A stretch of 62,332 nt of DNA from Mycobacterium sp. 1245805.9 (GTDB lineage Bacteria; Actinomycetota; Actinomycetes; Mycobacteriales; Mycobacteriaceae): the NCBI RefSeq assembly GCF_001672915.1, contig NZ_LZKR01000072.1:1-62332 (forward strand). The letters are read 5' to 3'. The position numbers and the translations under genes were made by a program. This document shows positions 55,214 through 62,332 of the stretch, one piece after another (within the stretch, counting starts at the first letter, position 1; every line of letters starts with the position of its first letter). The notes below the pieces were generated by a model that was not told the origin of the DNA, ran no database searches, and saw only the letters and a list, made by a program, of their open reading frames with translations.

Positions 55214-56325
55214 ATCCCATTCGGGTGCTTTGGCTTTCGCCATGGATGCGGCCGCTGGCCCGCATTCAGGCCGAGGCGCTGCGACGGCGGGGCGCCGACG
55301 TCTTGCTGGTGACCTCCGACCTGCACCCCGAGTCGGACGCCGCCCGCGAGTACGAGCTGGTGCTCGATCCGCGGTTCCGCACGGCCGCGACGTGGCCGTC
55401 CAGCGTTGCCGCGTGGCGCCGCATCCGCGACTACCGGCCGCAGGTGGTGATCACCGAGCTGGTCCGCGACCCGCGCTGGATGGCGATGGCCGGCGGCGTG
55501 CCCCGGGTGCAGCTGGTCCACGACGACAGTCCCCACGACGCCGTCGAACGGCGGCCGGCCTACGAGCGTGCGGTATTCGACCGCTGGGGCGCCCGCTCGG
55601 CGGCGACCGTCACCTACAGCGACTACGTCGCGGAAGCCATCGGCACCCGGCGCGACGTCGCCCGGACGCCCGTGCACGTCTTGCCGCTCACCAGCGACCT
55701 CGACGTGGACCTCGTGCCGCCGCCGGTCCACGCCGAGGGACGCCGCGATTTCGTGATGATGGGCCGGCTCAACCCGTACAAGAACATCGACGTGGTGCTG
55801 CAGGCCTGGCAACGACACGTGACCGGCGAGGGCTGGCGCGGCGACGACCTGGTGCTCATCGGCGACGGGCCGATCGCCCTGCGAAGCACCCAGCTGCCGC
55901 AACACGCGCGGTGGTGCTCCGGCACGTACCGCTACGCCGACGTCGTCGAGACACTCTCTGCGGCAAAAGGTTCCGTAGCCCACTACCGGCGCGCCTCGCA
56001 GAGCGGGGTGCAGGTGCTGTCGATGCAGCTGGGCGTGATGCCGATCGTCTCCACCAGCGGCGGGCTGCCGGAATACCAGCCGCCGGGCGGCCCGACGGTC
56101 GATGCCGACGACGTCGCGGGGCTGGCCGCCGCGTTCGACAGGCTGGCGGACCCGGCCACCGCGGCGCGCCTCGGTGCCGAGGCGGCGCGCCACTACGCGG
56201 AGCGCTTCAGCGTCGACCGGGTCGCCGACCGCATGCTGGATATTCTCACAGGGGTCGTGGTCACGCACCCGCCGCACGGGGTGCGTGAGCTCGAGGGCGC
56301 CGGCCGGCGCCGGGAAAGGTTTTAG
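55210..56325 (+). CDS. Glycosyltransferase family 4 (GT-B) protein
   Basis: A 371-residue GT-B glycosyltransferase. N-terminal domain: VLWLSPWMRPLARIQAEALR and a DDSPHDAV acceptor-side loop. C-terminal donor domain: FVMMGRLNPYKNIDVVLQAW, LVLIGDGPI and the GVMPIVSTSGGLPEYQPPGG region with the conserved Glu. The usual EXE-type ExFGxxxxE motif is atypical here (SVAHYRRASQSGVQVLSMQL), so the family call is moderately certain. The ATG overlaps the preceding stop; the next gene follows within four bases. Confidence 0.82.
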   Translation: MNPIRVLWLSPWMRPLARIQAEALRRRGADVLLVTSDLHPESDAAREYELVLDPRFRTAATWPSSVAAWRRIRDYRPQVVITELVRDPRWMAMAGGVPRVQLVHDDSPHDAVERRPAYERAVFDRWGARSAATVTYSDYVAEAIGTRRDVARTPVHVLPLTSDLDVDLVPPPVHAEGRRDFVMMGRLNPYKNIDVVLQAWQRHVTGEGWRGDDLVLIGDGPIALRSTQLPQHARWCSGTYRYADVVETLSAAKGSVAHYRRASQSGVQVLSMQLGVMPIVSTSGGLPEYQPPGGPTVDADDVAGLAAAFDRLADPATAARLGAEAARHYAERFSVDRVADRMLDILTGVVVTHPPHGVRELEGAGRRRERF

Positions 56326-56328
56326 CCG

Positions 56329-57888
56329 ATGGATTTTCGAACTTTCGTCCGAACGCTGACAACCCACTGGAAGCTGTTCGTCGGCGCCCTGCTGGCGTGC
56401 CTGGCGGGGGCCGCGGCCATTACGGTGTTGCAGACCAAGCTCTACCAGTCCTCGGCCACCATCCTCATCTCGTTCACGGGTGAAACCGACCTGACCCAGG
56501 TGTACTCGGGAACGCAGGCCGCCCAGGAACGCCTGTCGTCCTATGCGGCGATAGCCGGCGGCCACGCCGCGGCGCAGCGCGCGGTCACCCAGTTCCGTCT
56601 CCCGATCAGCCCGGACGTACTGGCGGGCGAGACCCACGTGGAGTACATCCCGAAGTCGACGATGTTCACCATCTCGGTCAGGGACACCGATCCGAATCGT
56701 GCTGCGGCACTGGCGAAGGCGATGGCGGACACGTTCACCGGGATGGTCGGCGCCCTCGGTGCGAACCCGAAGGACCCGGTCGCACTGGTGAACAGCTCAC
56801 CGCCGCAGGCGCCGCCGCCGCCCGCGCCCGCAACGCAAGGACCCCCGCCCCAGGCGCCCGCGCAGGACGCCGACGGCCAGCCCGCGACGCAACCCCCCGG
56901 CGAGACCACCCCGTCCGCGGAACCGCCGGCCGCACCGCCGCAGCCGGCGCAACCCCAGCCGGTGCCACCCGCGGCCGCCCCCAACACCCCGATCGCCCGG
57001 GCCACCATCGTGGAGCAGCCGGGCGTACCGGATAGCCCCATCCAACCCGTGCCGGTGCGCAACATGGCGATGGGACTTGTCGCGGGTCTGCTGCTGGGTA
57101 CCGGTGTGGCGCTGACGCGCGAGGCCGCCGACCGCACCGTGCGCGACCGCGCCAAGCTGGAGCGGATCTCCGAGCTGCCGACGTTGGCCGAGCTCCCCGG
57201 AAAGCGCGGCAGCGCACCGCGATTCGGCACGGACATCTCATTCGACGACGCGGTCCGCGGGTTGCGGGCGCGCCTGCTGCGGGCGATGCCACCGGGAACG
57301 CGCCGGGTGCTGCTGACGGCGCCGTTCGGGGGCGAGGGCACCACGACGACCGCGCTGAACCTGGCGCGGGCATTCGCCGAATCCGGCGAAGAGGCCCTGC
57401 TGGTCGAGGGCGACACCCGCCGACCGGTTATCGCCGGCCTGCTGAAGGTCGATTCCGGGGAGGGGCTGGCGAACGCGTTGGCCGACCCCGACATCGCGCC
57501 GGAGGCCGTCAAGCCGACTCCGATTCCGAAGCTGTTCATCCTGGCGGCACGAGCGGTCCGCCGGGACACGCAGCCGTGCAGCGCATACCTGCCCGAGGTT
57601 CTCGACAAGGTGCTGCAGGACGTGTCGGCCACCTTTGACCGGACCGTGATCGACGGTCCACCGGTGCTGGCCACGGCCGACGCCGGACTACTGGGCGCTG
57701 CGGTCCGCACCATGGTGCTGGTGGTCCGAGCGGGCCGCACCACCGAGGACGAACTCACCGACGCGTTGACCGCGCTGCGCGCGGCCGGTGCCGACATCGT
57801 CGGCACGGTGCTGACCGATGCCCGGATACCCCGCCACGCCCGGGCCGCGGCCCGGACCTACCGGACCAAAGTGGGCTCCCGGACGTGA
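56329..57888 (+). CDS. Wzz/BY-kinase-like chain-length regulator with altered P-loop
   Basis: A 519-residue protein with the plan of actinobacterial polysaccharide co-polymerase/BY-kinases. The N-terminal Wzz domain has a membrane segment (WKLFVGALLACLAGAAAITV). A long Pro/Gln/Ala-rich insert (about 160-225) follows, then a second membrane segment (MAMGLVAGLLLGTGVAL) and a cytoplasmic kinase-like ATPase domain (about 300-505). The Walker A reads GGEGTTTT (335-341) where the family has GEGKST, so the ATP-binding lysine is replaced by Thr338. Walker A' is VEGDTRRP and Walker B is TVIDGPPVL. There is no C-terminal tyrosine cluster. It may regulate chain length without kinase activity. Confidence 0.86.
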   Translation: MDFRTFVRTLTTHWKLFVGALLACLAGAAAITVLQTKLYQSSATILISFTGETDLTQVYSGTQAAQERLSSYAAIAGGHAAAQRAVTQFRLPISPDVLAGETHVEYIPKSTMFTISVRDTDPNRAAALAKAMADTFTGMVGALGANPKDPVALVNSSPPQAPPPPAPATQGPPPQAPAQDADGQPATQPPGETTPSAEPPAAPPQPAQPQPVPPAAAPNTPIARATIVEQPGVPDSPIQPVPVRNMAMGLVAGLLLGTGVALTREAADRTVRDRAKLERISELPTLAELPGKRGSAPRFGTDISFDDAVRGLRARLLRAMPPGTRRVLLTAPFGGEGTTTTALNLARAFAESGEEALLVEGDTRRPVIAGLLKVDSGEGLANALADPDIAPEAVKPTPIPKLFILAARAVRRDTQPCSAYLPEVLDKVLQDVSATFDRTVIDGPPVLATADAGLLGAAVRTMVLVVRAGRTTEDELTDALTALRAAGADIVGTVLTDARIPRHARAAARTYRTKVGSRT

Positions 57889-59363
57889 TCCTGTATCTGC
57901 GAAGTCGTCACCGGTTGGTGATGTCCGGCGTCATCCTCGCGGCATTCCTGTTCGGCTGCTTCGCGTTTGGGGTGCTGGCGGTGCGCAACACCACCCAGGG
58001 GATGCTCCTGATCGGCCTGTCGTTCTGCTTGGTGGTGTATTGGATCAGGCCGGAGATGATGATCGGAGTGGCGCTGTTCTTGGGGTTCGCCGCGCTGCCG
58101 GACGGGTTGCACATCGGCAAGGTGGTCGGCCCCGTGACCATCTATCTCGCTCATATCGTGCTGGTGATGGCCATCGGCTTCCTCCTCCCGGCCGTGCGAT
58201 TGCGGTTGTCCGAGTACCTACTGCCCGGCATGTTCGCGCTGACGGTGGCCTACTTCGCGGCGGTCGGCTTCGCGATGGGGCATCCCGCCGCGGTAATCCT
58301 GCGGGAGACAACCTTTCTGCTGGAAATGGTCGCCGGGTTCGTGCTGGCCATGCTGATCGTGTACGGCGGCCACGTAAAGCTGTCGGTCCACGCGATGGTT
58401 GTCATCCTGTGGTTTTCGGCGGGCATGGCGGTCGCGAGTTCCTCGGGCGGCCTTAAGCTGGCCGGCCGGCTGGAAAGCCTGCAGGGGGACACGGGTGACA
58501 CCGCAAGCCGCGTCATCACCGCCACCCTGACGCCGGCGATCGCCGTGCTCACCGCGCTGGTGGCGACCCAGATCGTCGGTCGGATAAGGCCCTTTTGGTA
58601 CCTCGCCCTGGGCTTGCCCGCGTTGATCGTTTCGGTCTTGGCGTTCTCCCGCAACACCCTGATAGCCGTGGGAGTGGCTGCCGCCGTGGCGTTTTTCGCC
58701 ACCGTGAGCTGGGCGTCCCTGCGGCGGGCGGCGAGACTGACCATCGCCGGCGCGGGGATTCTGGCGGTGGCGGTGCCCGGCGCGCTGTTTCTGCTGCAGC
58801 ACTCCGCGGCGGGCGAGTGGTTGAACGATCAAATCAACGGGTTCAGCCACCGGGTGCTGGGCGGCGTGTCGAGCAGTGCGCTGGCCGTGGACTCTTCGAC
58901 CCTGGACAGGTTGGCCGAAGATGCCAACCTCAACCGCGCGATCGCCAAGGCGCCGGTGTTCGGGCATGGGCTGGGTTTTGCCTACCAAGAACCGTTCGGC
59001 AGGGATCCCGATGCATTCACCAACACGTTGGGCACCACCTATTCGCACAACTTCTACCTGTGGTGGCTGGCCAAATCTGGGGCGGTAGGCATGGCGGCGT
59101 TTGCAACGTTCGCGCTCACGCCGTTGGTCGAGGCGTTTCGCAGCGCATCGGCGCCGGCCAAGGCCGGCGCGGCGGTCAGCGCCGGCCTGCTGGTGATGGC
59201 CATCGTCGATCCACTTCCGGAGGACCCGGCCAACGCCATGACGCTGGGAATGGCGCTGGGTGCGACCCTGGCGTTCGCCCGGCTGCGGCGGCGTTCCGGC
59301 ACGGCCCCCGACGGCGTCGCCGGCGGGGCCGAGTCCCCGATGCTGGCCGGGGCACCGCAGTGA
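57885..59363 (+). CDS. Polysaccharide polymerase / O-antigen ligase-like membrane protein (Wzy-type)
   Basis: A 492-residue integral membrane protein with about 10-12 hydrophobic segments (for example MSGVILAAFLFGCFAFGVLA, LLPGMFALTVAYFAAVGFAM and TIAGAGILAVAVPGALFLLQ). It has a large extracytoplasmic loop near residues 305-385 containing APVFGHGLGFAYQ and TTYSHNFYLWWLAKSGAVGM. This loop pattern (G.G......HN.YL) is the Wzy_C/O-antigen-ligase signature. It would polymerise flipped repeat units. It starts with GTG overlapping the co-polymerase gene, the normal genetic partner for Wzy. Confidence 0.88.
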   Translation: MILYLRSRHRLVMSGVILAAFLFGCFAFGVLAVRNTTQGMLLIGLSFCLVVYWIRPEMMIGVALFLGFAALPDGLHIGKVVGPVTIYLAHIVLVMAIGFLLPAVRLRLSEYLLPGMFALTVAYFAAVGFAMGHPAAVILRETTFLLEMVAGFVLAMLIVYGGHVKLSVHAMVVILWFSAGMAVASSSGGLKLAGRLESLQGDTGDTASRVITATLTPAIAVLTALVATQIVGRIRPFWYLALGLPALIVSVLAFSRNTLIAVGVAAAVAFFATVSWASLRRAARLTIAGAGILAVAVPGALFLLQHSAAGEWLNDQINGFSHRVLGGVSSSALAVDSSTLDRLAEDANLNRAIAKAPVFGHGLGFAYQEPFGRDPDAFTNTLGTTYSHNFYLWWLAKSGAVGMAAFATFALTPLVEAFRSASAPAKAGAAVSAGLLVMAIVDPLPEDPANAMTLGMALGATLAFARLRRRSGTAPDGVAGGAESPMLAGAPQ

Positions 59364-60463
59364 CCACGGGGCCACGGCCGTTGCGGGTGCTGGTGATAGG
59401 GCCGGCGCCGGCCGCACAGAGTAGCCGCGGCGGCATGGCGACGGTGGCCGCGTTGATGGCGGCCCACCCGGACGAGCGGATCCGCGTCACCGTGGTGCCG
59501 ACCTACGTGGACCGGTCGCGCTGGGTGAAGCTGATGGTCGGGGTCCGCGGAATGCTCTGGGCCAGTTGGTTGCTCATCCGCGGTCGTGCCGACGTGTTGC
59601 ACGTGAACCTGGCGCACGGTGGCAGCGTGCTGCGCAAGGCGGTTCCGTTGCGCGCGGCGCGGGTCGCCGGCGTGCCCGCGGTGGTGCACGGGCACAGCTA
59701 CGACTTCGGCGGCTGGTTCGACCGGCAATCGTCGCCGGTGCGCACCGCGGTCCGCCGCATGCTCACCGCCGACCGTTGGGTGGTCCTGGGTGAGCGCCAC
59801 GTCGACGAGTACGCGAGCCGACTGGGATTGCCCCGTGATCGAATCACCGTGCTGCATAACGCGGTCCGGGTTCCACCGGCCGCGGTCGACCAATCGGGCG
59901 TCGAACAGGTGCACGCCGTCGCGCTGGGCCGGATGGGCACGCGCAAGGGCAGCTACGACATCGTGTCAGCGGTAAGCGCGCTCGACCCAACGGTTCGCAG
60001 CCGGCTGCGCGTGACCCTGGCCGGCGACGGTGAGGTCGACGAGGTGCGCGCCGCGGTCGCGGCGGGCGGTGTAGGCGAAACGGTTCACGTTGCGGGATGG
60101 CTGGACCCGGTCGCGCGTGACGAACTGCTTTCGGCCGCACACGTTTTCCTACTGCCGAGCCGGGACGAGGGCCTGCCGATGGCGTTGTTGGAGGCCATGG
60201 CGCACGGGCTGGCGCCGCTGACCACGTCGGTCGGCAGCATCGGGGAAGCGGTGACCGACGGCGTCACCGGCATCGTGGTGCGGCCCGGTGCGTCGGAACA
60301 GATAGCCGAGGCGCTGACGGCGCTCGTCGCCGACGAGGACTTGCGAAACCGATTGGGGACGGCCGCACGCAGCCGCGTTCTCGACTTTGGGCTGGGACCC
60401 TGGTACGAGTCGCTGGCCCTGCTATGGCGCGATCTCGTGCGCTACGACCGAGTCAAGGTATGA
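59360..60463 (+). CDS. Glycosyltransferase family 4 protein
   Basis: A 367-residue GT-B glycosyltransferase. N-terminal GPAPAAQSSRGGMATVAALM with a glycine-rich acceptor loop, DVLHVNLAHGGSVLRKAVPL, and VVHGHSYDFGG. Donor domain: VALGRMGTRKGSYDIVSAVS, LAGDGEVDEVRA and LPSRDEGLPMALLEAMAHGL, with the classical E(x7)E spacing of retaining GT4 enzymes. The GTG at 59360 overlaps the wzy stop by four bases. It likely adds a later sugar of the repeat unit. Confidence 0.9.
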   Translation: MTTGPRPLRVLVIGPAPAAQSSRGGMATVAALMAAHPDERIRVTVVPTYVDRSRWVKLMVGVRGMLWASWLLIRGRADVLHVNLAHGGSVLRKAVPLRAARVAGVPAVVHGHSYDFGGWFDRQSSPVRTAVRRMLTADRWVVLGERHVDEYASRLGLPRDRITVLHNAVRVPPAAVDQSGVEQVHAVALGRMGTRKGSYDIVSAVSALDPTVRSRLRVTLAGDGEVDEVRAAVAAGGVGETVHVAGWLDPVARDELLSAAHVFLLPSRDEGLPMALLEAMAHGLAPLTTSVGSIGEAVTDGVTGIVVRPGASEQIAEALTALVADEDLRNRLGTAARSRVLDFGLGPWYESLALLWRDLVRYDRVKV

Positions 60464-60471
60464 GGGTTGGT

Positions 60472-61155
60472 ATGTCGAACTGGCTGCGAGACGCCGCAAC
60501 GGACGTCAATTCAAGCCGATCGCTGTCCGGGCGCGCCCGTGCCAGACGATGGCAGCATTTCAGCAATTGCTTTCCGTCGTTGTCGGAAATGCGGGTGCTG
60601 GATCTGGGTGGAACGCCGGAGTCATGGCGGCTCGCTCCGGTGCGGCCCAAGTCCGTCGTGACGGTCAACCTGATGCCCGCCGAGTCGGAGGGGCCGGACA
60701 TGATCGCGGTCGTGGGCGACGCATGCGAGCTTCCCAGCTCGGTCGCCCGGGAGCGCTTCGATCTGGTGTTCTCCAATTCGCTGCTCGAGCACGTGGGCGG
60801 CCATGTGCAGCGGCAACGACTGGCTGACAACATTCACGCCCTGGCCGACCGGCACTGGGTACAAACGCCTTACCGCTATTTTCCGATCGAACCGCACTGG
60901 CTCTTCCCCGGCATCCAATGGTTGCCCTACGAGGCGCGGGTCCAGGTATCGATGCATTGGAACCGCGGCCACATCCGGACCCACAGCCGCGAGGCGGCGC
61001 AGGATCAGGTCGACGAAATAGAGCTGATCGGCATTTCCCAGATGCGCCGGTATTTCCCGTCGTCGGTCATCTGGTACGAACGGTTCGCCGGCCTGGTCAA
61101 GTCGCTGGTGGCGATCAGAAATGGCGAGTCCGCGCCGTCACTGCCCGTTCGCTGA
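60472..61155 (+). CDS. Class I SAM-dependent methyltransferase
   Basis: A 227-residue methyltransferase. SAM motif I is MRVLDLGGTPESWRLAP, then VVTVNLMPAE, VVGDACELP and FDLVFSNSLLEHVGGHVQRQ. This is typical of Methyltransf_11-like enzymes in glycan clusters, and O-methylation of the polysaccharide is the simplest role. The ATG at 60472 has GAGGG upstream at good distance; the ATG at 60460, which overlaps the preceding stop, lacks such a site. It overlaps the converging DUF4832-like gene by 18 bases. Confidence 0.85.
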   Translation: MSNWLRDAATDVNSSRSLSGRARARRWQHFSNCFPSLSEMRVLDLGGTPESWRLAPVRPKSVVTVNLMPAESEGPDMIAVVGDACELPSSVARERFDLVFSNSLLEHVGGHVQRQRLADNIHALADRHWVQTPYRYFPIEPHWLFPGIQWLPYEARVQVSMHWNRGHIRTHSREAAQDQVDEIELIGISQMRRYFPSSVIWYERFAGLVKSLVAIRNGESAPSLPVR

Positions 61156-62102
61156 CGTGGTCGAGTCACGCGGAATGTCCAGTGTGGCAATCGGATACAG
61201 TCCGGAGCCGTCCCGGCCGTCGCGTGCCAACGCCATCGGAGCGTAGTTCACCACGTGCGAGGCGCCGGGCTTGTGCTGTTGCCAGTCCACGGACGCGCGC
61301 AGCGTGTAGTGGCCCGGAGCCAAGCCCGTCACGTCGATGCGGACCGTCTCGGTCGCGGACGACGGAACCGCCTCCTCGCGTGACTGGCTGGAATCGTCGT
61401 GAACCAGCGACTTGAGGTTCACCGTCGCCGGCAGGCTGCGGACCACCGCCCCCGAGAAATCCACCAGCTTGTAGCCGGGCGTCCACTGCTCGGTGGTGGC
61501 CGCCGAGCCGTAGTTGGTCCAGACGACGGAGATGGAGGCCAGCTTGCCGTCTGTCGACTGCGATCCCGGTCGCGCCTCGACTGAATACCGGTAACCGGCG
61601 AACGTATTGGCTTGCGCCCACAAGAGATACAGCTTGGGGTCCATCGCCGAGGTCGAGTCGCGGTCCGCGAAGTTGGCGCTCGACGTCATCGACACGTGAT
61701 ACCTGATGACGTCGTGCAGGGCCTTCTCGTAATAGGACCGCGGGTCGGTCCCGTTCGGCAGCTGGCACCACTCGGTGATCACCGGCGCCGACGTGAGCCG
61801 CTGCTTGAGCGCGTTGACGACCGGATCGTTCGTCTTCACGTAGTAGGAGTCGTTCGACTCGGCCCAGGTCTGTATCGGTGCATAGACACCGAGGCAATCC
61901 GCGCGGATCCCCACCGGCGCCGACAGTTTCTTCGTGACGTCGTCGGTCAGCAGCTCGCGCACGATCTCGGGATTCTGTGGGGTGACCACCAATTGCGTGT
62001 GGGGGAAGGCGTTGACGTTCGCGGCGACCAGCTGCTGAATCGACGCCTTGGTGATGCTCTGGTCACGAAACTGGCTGTAGTACCCCAGCATTCCCACGCT
62101 GT
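61138..62102 (-). CDS. DUF4832-like exported protein (5' end lost in the contig-end artefact)
   Basis: At least 320 residues of a protein resembling the DUF4832 family of glycan-associated proteins. Recognisable features are LVVTPQNPEIVRELL, VGIRADCLGVYAP and ANTFAGYRYSVEARPGSQ. A beta-sandwich C-terminus follows (ISVVWTNYGSAATTEQWTPG and LAPGHYTLRASVDWQQHKPG). The family is usually extracytoplasmic and often fused to glycosyl-hydrolase-like parts. The real N-terminus and any signal peptide are missing because sequence quality collapses beyond about 62102. The frame continues as Gly/Pro codons made by C/G homopolymers, which I do not treat as protein. Confidence 0.62.
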
Positions 62103-62332
62103 CGTCGGGGGGCGGGGCCCCGGCCCCCCCCCCCCCCGGGGGGGGAGGGCCCCCCCCCCCCCCCCCCCCCCCCCCCGGGGTTACGGCCAGGGGCCCCCCG
62201 CCGAGCCGCGTGACGTCCCCCCCCCCCCCCCCGCGGGGCCGGGGACGGGGGCTTTTTTTAAAACACCCCCCCCCCCCCGCCCACAAGGATGTAATAAAAC
62301 GCTCGGGACGACCCCCCCCCCCACCACCACCG
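62103..62332. other. Low-complexity C/G homopolymer contig end, likely sequencing artefact
   Basis: Runs of C and G of up to more than 20 bases, broken by short fragments, replace normal sequence from about 62103 to the end. No gene, repeat family or origin can be supported here. It looks like low-quality reads carried into the assembly. Confidence 0.85.

Noticed and set aside
61138..62286. Full-length 382-residue glycine-rich protein at the right end
   Set aside because: The Gly/Pro-rich N-terminal 60 residues come from homopolymer artefact, not real coding sequence.

Overview
The window looks like a complete contig from a slow-growing, non-tuberculous Mycobacterium, probably related to the M. 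avium complex. The evidence is very high GC, frequent GTG starts, ATGA/GTGA gene overlaps, a PPE protein, an Mce operon, RpfB, LpqT, and the core order mfd - TetR - glmU - prs - lpqT - rplY - pth - pks16 - ispE - ksgA - rpfB - tatD - metG. This is the M. tuberculosis order seen from the other strand, broken by several accessory insertions. Both ends look artefactual: about 75 bases of mfd are inverted at the left end, and the right end dissolves into long C/G homopolymers.

Region 1 (1-8235): the mfd 5' part and a second LysA-type decarboxylase. Next come a divergon of a DUF1214/sulfotransferase pair against TetR/luciferase-like monooxygenase/SDR, then the conserved TetR next to mfd, and tRNA-Gln(TTG). 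Region 2 (8236-11708): an orphan 1051-residue class II lanthipeptide synthetase (LanM) with a three-cysteine CCG zinc site, placed between the tRNA and glmU. Region 3 (11709-17968): glmU, prs, arsC-like, lpqT, an SDR, a tandem repeat of about 144 bp, rplY and pth.

Region 4 (17976-29167): a complete six-gene mceA-F operon without yrbE permease genes, preceded by an operon for an FAD oxidoreductase, a 7Fe ferredoxin and an SDR, and by a divergent TetR. Two promoter/operator modules with identical geometry, one before mceA and one between the oxidoreductase and the TetR gene, suggest that one repressor controls both operons. Region 5 (29260-37305): pks16, ispE-ksgA-rpfB, tatD, metG and a small PAS protein.

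Region 6 (37352-62102): an envelope-polysaccharide region. It begins with a methyltransferase, an A/T-richer WecG-type glycosyltransferase and a hexapeptide acetyltransferase. Two tandem TetR regulators resembling gamma-butyrolactone receptors follow, then an orphan PPE gene. After these comes a nearly gapless cluster: nucleotide-sugar enzymes (cytidylyltransferase-like, PIG-L deacetylase, epimerase, RmlC-like, C-methyltransferases), a WbaP-type initiating phosphotransferase, a Wzx flippase, glycosyltransferases (one a GT2-GT4 fusion), a Wzz/BY-kinase-like protein, a Wzy polymerase, another methyltransferase and a DUF4832-like exported protein. Together these encode a Wzx/Wzy-type exopolysaccharide pathway. 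The most interesting points are the orphan LanM, the paired Mce operators, and this pathway with its P-loop-degenerate kinase.
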